The notes beneath the pieces were generated by a model that ran no database searches, was not told the origin of the DNA, and worked only from the letters and a program-made list of their open reading frames with translations. Below, in pieces: positions 45,001 to 58,800 of a DNA stretch of 64,000 bases. The DNA comes from Mercenaria mercenaria. Taxonomy: Eukaryota; Mollusca; Bivalvia; Venerida; Veneridae. The translations under genes were made by a program, and so were the position numbers. The first letter of the stretch is position 1. The number at the start of each line of letters is the position of its first letter. The stretch spans positions 1-64,000 of the forward strand of contig NW_026463197.1 of NCBI RefSeq assembly GCF_021730395.1, read 5' to 3'.

Positions 45001-46861
45001 CAACTCATCCTTCTGTATTTTTGAGAATTTCGTTACCTAGGTAACAGAATGTGTTTCATGAGTAACATTAGCCCAGTCAGGTAGTTAAATGAATTTATTT
45101 TAAACAAAAAGAGCTGTCTGATGACAGCGCGCTCGACTATTCGAAGAATTGATTGAAGAAAGGGGTCGAAATATTTCCACAGATATTCAGACAAAAGAAA
45201 TAAATAGATTAGACAAACAATGTTCCTGTATTTCTTTGATTTCGATAAGTCTTGCACTAAATGGCAATGTATGAACCAATATTAAAGTCCAAAAAGGGCC
45301 ATAATTCAGTCAAAATAGTTATGTACTCTTGCCTACAGATGGAAATCATAATGATAAACAAGTGTTCAAAGTTAAAAGCCATATGTCAAATAATTTTGGA
45401 CTTGTATGAAAACAGAACCAATTTCAAAGTCCAAAAAGGGCCATAATTCAGCCAAAATAGATGACAGAGTTATGTACTCTTTCCTACAGATAGAGACTAT
45501 TATACTAAACAAGTGATAAAAGTTTCAAAGCCATATGTCAAACACTTTACAAAAAATATGAACTGGTACTGAAAACTTAACCAAGATTTTTAAGTCAAAA
45601 GGGGCCATAATTCAGCCAAAATCCTTGATGGAGTCATGTACTCTTGCCTATAACTGGCCATGGTGATGGTAAACAGGTGTTGAAAGTTTCAAAGCTTTAT
45701 CTCAAAAGACTTTGTCAAAATTTGAACTGGTACGAAATATTAACCCAGATTTCTAAGTCAAAAAGGGCCATAATTCAGCCAAAATCCTTGATGGAGTTAT
45801 GTGCTCTTGCCTATAACTGGAAATGGTGATGATAAACAAGTGTTGAAAGTTTCAAAGCTTTATCTCAAAAGACTTTGTCAAAATACGAACTGGTACGAAA
45901 AACTTAACCAAGATTTCTAAGTCGAAAGGGGCCATAATTCAGCCAAAATTCTTGACGGAGTTATGTGCTCTTGCCTATAACTGGCCATGGTGATGGTAAA
46001 CAAGTGTTGAAAGTTTCAAAGCTTTATCTTAGAAGACTTTGTCAAAATATGAACTGGTACGAAAAACTTAACCAAGGTGTGACGCCGACGCCGTGTTGAG
46101 TAGGATAGCTCTACTTATTCTTCGTATAGTCGAGCTAAAAATGTCTCTAAAAACACTGAATAAAAGAAAGTAAAAGAAATCAGAGGTATAAATATTTTAA
46201 ATGTTATATTTTACATAAAAACAAATTAAAATCTTATGATAAATATAATTCTAACACATTTATTTTCCTAATTAACAAATAAGACTGAAAGTGTGTATTA
46301 ATATGCAATAAAGTCCCTGTTTGTATATCACAATTATTACGTCACAGTGTCAAAGATTAGGTGGTTGTTGTCAAATATGTAGACAATAATGCATGATACT
46401 GTGCAAGAGTCAAAATAATACATATCTCAACCACTGAGTGATTTTCTCTTGTAGAAAATCTGTTTTTGTTTTGCTCAGATGTGCATTATTATGACACTGC
46501 TCTGGCTACTCTTTCATGATATAATTCCTTCGCATCTGAACTTTTAACTATGATTTTAATCAATTCTGTGGGGGACTACTTTTCGTGGAATTTGCAATTG
46601 CAAATATCCGAGGTATATTCTTTCTTCAGAAAGTTCGTTTCACTGATTCTACTCATATACACTCAGAAAATGAAATATACTTTCATGTTAATGGTGAAAA
46701 ATTTACCATACCTCTTTCCCCTCCATTGTGAAGAACCTTTTGGCAGGTTGCCAAAGATTGAGCCTCATTGTAGCACTATCAAGGAGTTGTTGGAAACTTT
46801 CACCCCAGATGTATGTAGCACGTTCAACAGATTCCCCATTAGGATAAGCAAGTATACGTTT
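42093..46861 (-). CDS. DCDC1: DCDC1 last three exons: DCX-like repeat 4 and C-terminus
   Basis: The exon at 46712-46861 gives KRILAYPNGESVERATYIWG, SFQQLLDSATMRLNLWQPAK and RFFTMEGKE. The exon at 44851-45036 gives TKFSKIQKDELVCVSTGKPF, completing a DCX-like repeat with the usual strand-helix-strand order. The terminal exon (42093-42191) adds 32 low-complexity residues ending RPQTAKAK and a TAA stop. The last two introns are expanded by a 1-kb repeat element, a SINE, a MITE and a minisatellite. Confidence 0.85.
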
Positions 46862-49800
46862 CTGAAATAAAATTAAGGAAAAAATGGTAAGTTTGTAACC
46901 TAGTTAACTCCCAGTAATTCACAAACCCACTAGTCACCCCCCCCCCCCCCCCCCCCCCCACACACACAAAAAAACAAAACAGCTGGGTACAGTTTTGAAT
47001 ACTTGGGTTACTTCATTATTCAATATGTGGTTTTCAAACTGGCAGGTCTCGAGACTATCTGACCTTTGTACGACCTGATTTATAAAGTCAAATAGTTTTT
47101 TGGGGTTTCATGTTACACTAACACAGTTAAGGTCATATGGTGACTTTTTCAGCTTTTGATGAAGACCACTGAATGCTGAAATAAGCACTGATCCCGACAA
47201 GGGCGGGTACCTGGGTAGAACCAGTGACCTTTTGTAAACCAGCTGGATGGCTTCCTTACATGGAGCTTTCTACATGTAATGTTTGTAACCCAATTTAACG
47301 AGGGGCGATTGATTCAATGGCAGGTACCATAAATCTTAACAAAAATGTACATATCTACTGTATGCTTGAAACTAATATCTGTGTCATTTATGACAGCTGA
47401 CCCATATATTCTGACATTAAGAAACTCGCAATTATCATCTTACAGTATCTCGTTGTTTGTAAAGGCTTTTACTCATGTCTAACACCAACGGAGTTGTTTT
47501 CTCTCTTTGGTATTTCTTCACTTCAGCAAGATGCTCCTAGAAATGACAAAAATATTTAAATATAATATATAATGTAACATAAATGTATGCTTTATTTAAA
47601 GTGATGTATGATTAACAGACAACATGCATTACAAAGCTCTTGCAGCACTAACAAGGAATCCAGAAACTGACCTGGGTTTAATTTACTTCCAAGTACAACC
47701 CTTTAAATAATGATTGCCAATAAAGGGACCTACCAACATCAGTTTTTATATATGATTACGTTAAGCTTACCTGTAGTTTATGTACAGTGTCATGTTTTTG
47801 TTGTTCCTCAGCAGTTGGTTCCTCCCAATGACCTTCAACTATCACAGGTTTATTACTGTTCTTTGTACCCTTGTACTCTCCCGGGCTCAACTCATCCAGT
47901 CTTCTTCCTAAAGAAAACAGATACATCCAGATAATATCATGTTGCAACATTCCTTTTGTATGAGCTGGTTCAATTCAAAGAATATTTGTTTTTGTAAAAT
48001 CAAGTAATAACCAATCAGATCCTGGAGTTTATGAGTTGTCTCCCTTTTAAGCTTCATGACCTTGAACTCTGGTATCTGCTGAAATTCTCAATATATCTTA
48101 ATGGTTTTCTTGTTTTGTCTGTCTAATTTATTTGTGTTTAATATACAAGTTTCAACAAGCAAATTTACATTCTTACAAATGAATACCTTTCATTTGCCGG
48201 AGTACATGTTTCTCAATGTCCAACTCGACTGACACGGCTGACCTGAATGCCCTCTTCTTCTTTCTGTTCTCCATCTTGGACTCAACAACTACAAAAATTA
48301 TAACACTTGTTTAAAATATCCTTACCCACATTTCAAAAATTAAGTTGAACAACCTAATTTTTGCAATTTTACAGAATCAGCGTGGAATTGTATTATAAAC
48401 TATTTTTAACTGATTGATCCAACTAATTTATTACAGTTTTTTTTTCAATATATAAACTATTCATCAATCTAAATGTCACAGAGAGTTGTAGTCTGTCATT
48501 GTATAATATGGTTACTATGGTTACAATGATTATGACAAGGTGATAAAAATCAATGTTTATACTAACCTTCTGGTGGAACAAAAGGTTTGCCGCTGGATAC
48601 CCATATTTCTATTGGATAGCGAAGAATAGTTTCCTCCGAGGGTAGACGCACTTGACTCAGTAAATATTCTCTTTGTCGAGATGTCTTATCTGCCTCCTTA
48701 TCGTCTGTTTCTATTTATAGAACATAACATCATCTGTTTCTATTTATAGCACACAACTCAATTGCTCAAAAACAAATTAATAAAAGCTTTTCTCAAATTT
48801 TAGTATTTATTTCTGATTATCAGCAAAGTCAACTTTCAAAACACATTTTTAGTCAATGATCATGTTAAAGATTCACATTGTAAATGTCACATGTCAGTCC
48901 ATTTCTGTTGAAATATGACTACTGAAAGAAATGGATGTTTTTAACTGCATAGATCTTGATTCTATAAGCATTGTTATGTTCTTCAGACCTGTACTAGTAT
49001 AATGTCATGCTAAGACCATGTTTACCTCCTTTGTCTGGCCCCTCTCCCACGTCATCTTGCCCCTCCCCTTCCTTTTCCTGTCCTTCCCCTTCACCTCGCT
49101 GCAGGTTTTCATCCTCATCTTAAAAAAAAATAATGTATTTGATAATCAAAATGTCCAAACAAGATGTTTAGCAAGTGCATCGGTTTTTCATGCATTTCAC
49201 AGAAAAACTGGATTTACTGATGTTAAGAACAAATTTTCAATTTATAAAATTTACTTTCTTAACATGTTTATCTTGAAAATTGTTATCACTGGGAAACATT
49301 TCTAATCTCCTCAACAAAACAGCTGATAAATAAACTATAACCCCATTTCACTACATATACTTAATAATTAAGCAATGTTCTGAATAGATTTTTTTTCTTT
49401 TTACTCTCCTGGTTCTTCGCTACCTGGAGATTTTAAGTGATATTTTGTGTCTACCCTCCAAGGTCCCTGTAATTTGTCAAATTCTTCAAAGATTCCAATC
49501 CAACTTAAACTTAATTGAAAATAGCAGCTCTTACCTTGTTTACCCTGGTATAGTTTTTCCAGATGATCCGCCATCAAGGTTTTGTAGTTCTGTATCGCCC
49601 AGTCAATGAGGTCCTCTATCTCAACAACCATTGTACCGTCCTCCGTGTACATACGTACTGCCGCCTGGTTTAGTCCTAGTCGCAGAGTACACTGGTTCAG
49701 TATCTGTGAAATAAATACACAGAAATTTTTTATCTTACTAACTGCTGAACCAAACAACCTACCATATTTACCCATCTATAAGATGATCCTTCTATAAGAC

Positions 49801-52800
49801 AGGTTCCTTTAATTACTTTAAAATCGGCAGTATTTTGGGGACTCTTTTATAAATACATTACGTCAATGAAACTGACTCACTTATTAGATGAAGCCCGACA
49901 TTATATCTAATTTTTAAGGAGAAAAAAATTAGTCTTATAATATATGTGAGTAAATACTGTATATAAAGTATTCAGGTTGAGCAGTCTACAATTCCTATAA
50001 TATAGAGAGTTTACGAGGGTGTTCAATAAACACCCGCATAAGTGCTCTCATTTCTTCATGTATAAACAAAGTCTGATGAAACTGTTACTTAATGTAGATA
50101 TGGGAATACTTAGTTGATATACCAATATTATATTTTCTTTGGACAAATAATAAGTAAGTACTTACACCAATTATGCTGGAACCACAGATTATCTCCCCTG
50201 GTCTCATCCTACCCTCTCCATTCTTGTATGCTAGCACTTTTACCGTCTGAACAGTCTTTGCTACATTAATTTCCTTCGTTATCACCCTTGCACTGGTCTC
50301 TTCAGATAGTTTAGCCAATTTTTCCTCCCATTCTTGCAATGTAAGTTCATACTCATGTGCAGACAGATCCACTTTACCATTAACAACATTGAAACTACCA
50401 ATCTGCTGTAGTCCTAACTTCTTTGCTGAAATGTTACGAGAATTAAAGAATGAGACATCAGTTTAAAACTGTTGTTTTGACATTCAGGACCATAAGTTAA
50501 AGACCCTTTAATTTTCACCAGCCTACCCATTTTTGAATACCAGAGGTCTATCACGGTCCCCTGGTTGAACCTCTGGTACATTTCAAAGATATTTTTAGAT
50601 TCAATAAATTTTTCTGCCAATCCGAGTTTTTTCTTTAATAAATATTTGCAAAACTCCTTCACCAATCAAAGCATCTGTGAAAAGCATGGCCATGAATGCA
50701 ACAGGGAATATTTTTGTTTCTTGAAGTAAATTTTGGAACATGTGAACCTTTAATCAAAGTAGAGACTGGTTCTGACTAAGATCTTAACCATTTTTCTATT
50801 TAACGTAGTAGATCCATATCAACAATCAGAAACTTCTATGCAAATTATGTCTTCTTGTTTGCTTTTTTGGCAGTTCTTGTCCATTAACGTAGCTTAACAA
50901 TCACATGGCTTTGCAAGTTTCGAAATAATACTGGAATTGTATGCGGAAATATGTAATAGAGCAAAACCAGCCAATCGCCTTTATGGGTCCACTACCTTAA
51001 AACTGAGGAAATAGAGTAGATCTACTCTGAATAAAACACAATCATTCTGTAGATTATAATAAAGTTCAAACTGTAAGTGAATAGTTTCAGACAACCACAT
51101 TACCGTTACATACCAAGACAGAGATTATATCATGTTTAAAATCCATTTCAAGTCTTATCGTATTTACTTAAAACATATCTAAATCTGAAATGGTTTACCC
51201 TATCTTACATAATGAAAACGGAAGCCATAGAAATAACAATATTACAATTCTGGATCTGTACAAGGAATAATGACTCACCATTGCCCATTGCACAAGAAAA
51301 CTGTGTATTTTCTGGTAGTTTTGAAATCTTATATCTGCCTCTCATAGCACGTGCACAAGACATGCAAACCTTTATGCGCTTCAATGTAGCCCTGTCAGTT
51401 GATGTTTGCATGGGGACATCAGCTGTATAGCCCTACAAGACAAATGATATCATGGTGAATGATTTAGTGATTTTACGTCACACGAACATGATTCAACTAA
51501 TTTGATGACTTTTCTGCTGGTAATAGCACAGGAAGGCCCAGAACGTCTCTTTTGGCATTATTTTGGGCAAAGCAGGCACCAGTGTAGAACCCCATACTCT
51601 TGCCTACTTAACTAGGTATTACAAGATCATCTTATCTTTTCTCTTCTCTAATGTACCGACAAGCTACATATGCACATTGTGATGTTATATTATGACATCA
51701 TATGCTGTATGTGTGATTTATATGTTTGAAAATTATGCAATGAGATAAACAATAGGCAAGAAAAATGATCTTTCTTGTCTAAGTAGGAAAGGTGTTTTCC
51801 TAACCCTTGGATTAACACACATAAAAACCCTTGCTATCACTTGATTTTCCATTCTTCAATGTCTGCTGAGGTGGAAAAAGCCTATGTTACAGATATAGGC
51901 ATGTAAGATCCACAAAGTCATTATCTTTTGTCAAAACTATTTCAAGTGGGGTTCCGAACCACAGAGGTCAGGGGCAAGCAATTCAACAAATAATGTCTGG
52001 TAGTGCATTCATCAAATTTTAAAGTACACAATTTATACATACTGGCTGGTCAATCTTTGAAGTGTTTGCAATAGCGTATGTACAAACATCGGCCTTGTTG
52101 GCAGCGGTTATCTCCTTGTCCGGAAGATCTGCGTAAAATGCATGAATAAATCCAGTTTCAGCATCGTATCTCCATCTTTGGTGAGCTTTACCAAACTCGT
52201 TAGTTCTACGACTCTGCAACGTAACCTTGCACCCAAAGAAGGTCAAAGGTCGACCTTCCTCATCTTCCGCAAAAGGTTCATTATTTGGCATGGAAACTGT
52301 GAGCACTGCTTGTTGACTATGTCTAGGACGAATTTCTCTGTAACAGAATGACCTTTATTTTTTCATTCTGTTCACTTGCAAATTCTAACATACAAATAAT
52401 ATATAGGTATTGTTATACACATACATTTACGTATATACAATTCCTTTGTAACTGCAGTGGTTAAACATTTATCAATGTCACATGCTACATGATGGCACAT
52501 CTCTTAAAATAGCCCCACAACCTTAAAAATAGCACATAATTCTAAAAAAAAAAAAAATCTTACAAATATGTTAAAGACATATACATGTATACAATATCAT
52601 GAATATCCAACTGATATACTTGCAACATTATTCAAAAATAAATATTATGGTCTCCAAATAATCATGTTTTTGTAATCAGATTTGTAATGTTATAAGCATT
52701 ATCGCACATTTTCTCATTTATATTTTCAGTACAGTACAGTTTCAGTACAGTAAAATATCACAATGTACCTCAAAATGTCAATATCATCCCCAAATGCATG

Positions 52801-55800
52801 TGACATGTACATACTGTATAACTCACAAAGACCATTAAGTGTGACAAACATTTACCCATTTTCTCTCATAAGCCACTGCTGGTATATATCGTCTGGTCTT
52901 CTCTTTACTAGATGAACTTCGACAATACGTCCCTCAGGCTCTGACACACCTAGCACCAGCTGGCGGTTATTTGCCAGCGCAATATAACCATCTTCATACA
53001 CAAACCTCTGTAGCGTATCTCGTGAAATCTTTGTTACTGCTTTAGGTCTAAAAGGATGTAAAAATATATTCTTATAAAATCTCAAATATATTCCTGGTAA
53101 TGTTTTTGTTCCTAAAACACTGACTGCCCAAGAAGTACATTGCCTAGAGACCGTTAATTTAAGAATAAACTGTACCAGTAAATGTTCAAATTTTTAGCAA
53201 GCATTTACCAACTGCAAAATACAAAAAAAAGAGATCCATTTGCATATTCAGTCATAATCTCTACATAATTTTCTGTTTAGTGCCATTTTTTCAAGTTTTT
53301 CAGGTATATAAGGGCTGATGTTTCTTATTCTCCACATGTAACTGCCAATTTCTTCATATTCAGAGGCGGAGGTCGATCAATTTCCAACAAAATGTCTTCA
53401 ATCAACTCACTCGCTTGTGGATCAAACTCATGACCCATGATCCTGAAATCTGTGCTCTCCCTACTGAGCTAAACTGGTGGGCTCATACCCAACAATTTAG
53501 CTTTTCACTTAATGAAGACTTACTTGTATTTCTCATACATCTCCCTGTCAGTAAACTTATTTGCCTCAGGATCATTGTCAAAACTGTTATTAACGTTAAC
53601 AAGTCGTTCCCACGGCCACTTCAGATTGTTCAAACGCTGTTCAGATTTATCATGCGATTTCTGGTGGAACTTGAACCTGTTTTCAGGGTCGTCCATCTCC
53701 TCCACATTCCTGGTAATACAAATAAATACAATGAAGACAAACACCAGAAATTAAGTATTATTTCATATAAATCATTCCTTGATAAAAATCATTCCTCACT
53801 AAAACTCAGATTCTAAGTACTTTAATTGGGAAAAATATGTGCCTTGAGCAGAGTTAATCCCTTTAAGCTATTTTACTGCTTTTAAAATTTTGCAAAAATT
53901 TTGTTCTTTATATACATATGAATAGATCTGATTTTCAATAAATGGTGCTGAACTCTTTGGCAACATTAGCTCAATATAATTTCCCCCAAATTCGTACTTT
54001 ATACACCATTTAAATCTTTTAACGACATGGTAACATCATAACCATGTGATGAGTAGAAGTGTTCATGAAGCTGTTTTAACTGCTTATTCTAGGATACTTT
54101 TCATAAATATGTATAAAATGACTACAGAAAATCTTACTGTAATTGAGGGTTGGAATCGACACTTGGTGGTTTTCCTGAGGCCATACTCTGTCTTTCTATT
54201 TCTACGTCATCATCATCCTTGGACCACTGTCGGTTCACGATGACAGGTACTCCCGGAGCCATACTCGGATCCACTTGCAGAACATATTCTACATTATAAA
54301 AATCAAATACAAATTATGATTTCTTCACCTGTGATACCTAGGCCCTACATTCAACAACATTCCAAACTATTCACTGGGAAATGAAGCACAAAAGTTGTAT
54401 AAAGGTTTTTTCAAAGGGATCAAATATGGACTGTTAAAGTTAATTTGCAAATAAATCTCAACTTATAAGTGAATGTTAAAGTCCAAATTGATTTCTTTTG
54501 AAGAATTTATATATAGCCGTCACACATCATATCCACATAAAGTCTACTGATCCGCATCATCATTTGTGATTTGCATATTCTTTAAGATGTTACCCAAGCA
54601 TACTTTGGAACATGACGCTAAATCATTTACTATTCTAACAGTCTATGTTAAAAGCATTTGATCATTTCAGAGATCTATAACTTGAGATGTTTGCAGCATT
54701 TGATTAATTATAATGTTTAACAATGTAAAAAAGAAAAACTATAGATGCCTCTGACCTCAAAACACTTTAATCATGTCCATGTTTTTCATACCTATATGGT
54801 GACCACTCATCCTAAGTATATACTTACTTTCGGGGTTTCTCAGCGCAGCATACTGTCTCATCTTGGCAACATCCTGAGATATCTGAGACAACAGGTATCG
54901 TCGTTGCTGTTCCATTTTGGTGAGATGAGGGTCAGTCCAGATCTCTCCACATGATACATACACCAGCTGGTCACGTTTCAATGTTTTCAATGAGAAATGT
55001 TCGTTACCGTTCTCATCAAACAGTCGCCGCCCAGCAAATGGAAGACTGAGTAGTGATGTGCAATGGTCGAGGAACTGATGAAAGATTAAATACATTGAAC
55101 ACATAAAATGTTTAGTGTATAAATAACTCATTTGTTTATACTGTTTTGTTAACACGCTTTCTAAGCATCATGTAACAGATATCATGAATCAATTTACAGA
55201 GAATCTATTTTTCTGAGGTGACCTTCAAATCATACAAGGCCTTAAAGTCAGCACAAGAAAAATTATTTTTTTTTACAAATTTGTTAGAGGTTTATACAAA
55301 AGCCCAGATTACTTCTATATTTTTAAAATGCTGTGTTTGGTCAGAAATGAAAGTAAGCCTTTCTCACGTTTAACTGAAATTAATTTATTGTAAAACAGAA
55401 TTAACTTTTAGCCTTCAACTAACAATCCCTGTATAAGCATGTCAGTTAGGTTTAGGTGTAAAATTTCTTGAAAAATCAAAGTGTAACAAATTTAGAATAA
55501 TTCACTGGCTGTGGGACAGTATCATAAAATCCACCTCAAGGATAACCTCATAGGTGGTAACAAAGCTAAATGAAATCTTTTACAACACGTGACTCATCTT
55601 ATACCCTCTCTGGAGTAAAATGAGATTTTTAAAGGAATTGCATAAACACCAGAAATTCCGGTTTGGTATATAAGAAATGAATTCAAATTTGCATGAATAA
55701 CTCGTAAGATAAAATCGTACCATGCTGAATTCGAGTTCCCTGACAGAGAGATCTCGACAGTGAAGATTAACATCAAGTTCTATGTTATCTGTTGTGTTAT

Positions 55801-58800
55801 CTTGTTGCGACATCATTGCTTCTTCCTGTTGACGCCGACGGTTCTTCTTGTCTGGTTTTGGTGGCTTTTTAGATAGATCTTTCATGAACTAAAAAATAAA
55901 TACAACTACATTTATACACAACTGTGATATACAAATCTTTTGGCACTTATTCCCATTTTCCTGAAATTATTTTAAAATGTTTTTCCATAGTCTTCTCTTG
56001 TAAAAAAAAAGTATCAATATTTGAAAACGTATCACCAAAAAAATCAAACTGTGAAAATGGCTTATTATTTTATCATTTTCAAATTCTGTAAAGTTAGACA
56101 GGAACCTTAAATGTGATACTGGACATGAGACATCATTTTTAACATCATCTTAATATGTGCTGTTGCATTAACAAGTTTATTCACATCAATAATTTCAATT
56201 TTACTCAAGAGCAGAGCTAACATAAGTGTACATGCATATGGAACAAAAGATTATTAACTTTGCATCGAGAAATAGGCTCTCCGTTTTTTCACAGAACGAT
56301 ATGGTACTTCTTAAGTCACAAGTTATTTCTGCATGCAGAAGTCAAGTCTATACAAATCTGTTGATTTATAACTCTTACATTAGTGAGATTTGGACCAACC
56401 ACTGGGACAGCCATCTGCAGGTTCCTCTCTCCGTTCCGCACCACCAGTAATCTAAGGGGAGTCACTGTAACAGATATATTTCAGTTAATAATTTATCAAA
56501 ATAAACTCAATAAGAATTGACAACTTGTAAATTCTTTTTTCAAAGCATTTTACTAGCCTGACTTAGACTGCTGTTGGCTCTTCTAGTCCTTTGGGGTCGC
56601 GAATCCATTCAGTTTATTTTACAAAGGAGTTCCGCTCAAACTGGTGCTAGGGGGTTTTAGCAGTGGTTTTGCATCATTCAATACCTCTTATGAACTGACT
56701 TAACTAAACCATGTCTGCTTTTTAACTTGCTTGGCAGAATTCTATGCTCCTAAAGGATTAACTTGCAGATTTAATCGATACAGAAATGGAAGTCAACACA
56801 ATTTTGGTATCTGTATTCAATTAATCAATGTTTTCAAACATATCTTGTATTATTTTGTTTACAAATTGCAAGAAAGGGTTACTCTAAGTTACTCTGAATA
56901 ATTATAAAACATACTTCCAAATAGGCCGTCTTCTGCTTGTTCCTTCTTATGTAATTTTGGAGCAAACGGCAGAATGTACCCCTCCATAGGCCAGTCGTAT
57001 TCCTGATAAAAATGTTTACAACAGACAATGTATCAAAAGACCACACAAGTGACTGTCCAAAAGTGTTCTCTTAATAAACTGATTCAAGAGAGACAAGTAG
57101 AATGTTGAACTGTTGATAAACCATTGTATAAATTAACTTTTAAAATGTGATAAAAAAAAATTTCTAGATCTGTTTTAAGATGACAAACATTTCTCAAAGT
57201 CAAATGACTGTGACGATAGTTTGTTTGCTTAACTGCTAGAAAGGTCACTTTGTATACATTTGCCATTGGATAGTAACTGTTTCTGGAAGTTTTATACAAT
57301 CGTTTAAAAGGTACAATTCATAGTAACACCAGTTTGCCTGATGAGGCCAATTTTATTACTGCTAGTCTTGTACAGAAAAACTCTTAATGGAATATACTGT
57401 GAAATCATTATTATTCGTGGGGGATTAATTTTCGTGGATTTCGTGGTTGAGTCACTCCACGAAATTTAATCCCAACGAAGAAGTGGAATTCTCATTCATT
57501 TTATGTTCAAAAGTTGAAATCCACGAATTTATATCCCCACGAATTTGCCATTCTGACCTATACCACGAAATTTCATGCCCACGAAATTAAATGATTTTAC
57601 ACTATATTATAGTAAAATGATCAGGCAGGCTCTAAAGTGTTTAATTTATATATAAAGTTGCTAAAACAGGTGGTAACAAGTATGATGTTGACTGCAGCTA
57701 ACGTTGATAATGGAAAATAATGACCATCAATAATGACCATTAAATTTATTCTATCTAAATTTTAACCAAAATACAAAGGAGCCACTGATGTTTAAGCAAA
57801 CAGAGTTTCACAATGTTCTAAAGTTTACCATATTGAGAGAGCCATCTGCTTTCACGGGCCATGACAATGCTTGTTTGTTCCATTCTGGGTTTGTAGCATC
57901 ATTAAACTTCCATTGTCCAAGGTTTCCAATTTTCTCTTGTTTCAGCGCAAACCTTAAATGTAAAATATCATTTACATAATATATGTTTAAGGTATAGCAA
58001 ACTAAAAACATAATGGTGAAGCTTGGTTTAAATCACATTATGTGAAAATGTGCTTAAATATTATAGTACATTAGAAAATTTCTCTGTGCATATTCAACTT
58101 AAGCATATGCAGTGAACTCATTTGTGTGGGCAGGAAATTTTGTGGTTTGGGCAAATACTGCTATTTTATGGAAGTACAAATTCGCTGATTTTCAAATTTT
58201 GATACGAATGAATTGCAACTTGATATGTTAGTTGAAATTTAATTTCGTGGATTGATGTAACCATGAATTATTGCACAATAAAATATGGTACTTTTATGAT
58301 TCATCAGCTCTATCTATAAACATTCATGGTTTTTATTCATGATTGTTTCTTACACCTTAACACATTCCATCAAAATGTATGGCTGCACAGAACAAATATT
58401 TATAGCAAGCAGAATTTGAAGATATAAAATAGTTTTGAAGTAAAAAGTATATTTCTGGAGTTAGTTCTTCGCTTTATCTATTTCTTAAGATATAAAACTG
58501 AAATATTATTGGGAGACCCAGTCTCTGAATGCAACCATGCCATTGGTCAATTTCAAAAGTGTGTTCAGAAACAACCAATCAGAACCTAGTGTTTTCAGAC
58601 TGGTCATCAGGAGTTTTACCTTTGGAGTGTTTTGTCTTTCTTGGTAAGGGGTTCGGTCACCACCATATACACCCGGCTGCCTGGCTTCAGTCCCTCTGGT
58701 TGAGCGCTGTCCTCTGATTCCTCACCAAATTTCTTACCAAGATATGTCAGTAACATATCTGAATAGGCCTGTAACAGAAATCATTATATGATCCTATTTT

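Noticed and set aside
50414-50665. Minus-strand open frame (YLLKKKLGLAEKFIESKNIF ...) ending at a GTAGGC donor-like site, considered as an extra DCDC1 exon.
   Set aside because: The flanking exons 51279-51432 and 50166-50425 join each other in phase 1 and give a sensible protein. This segment would need phase 0 on both sides and has a stop just upstream in frame.
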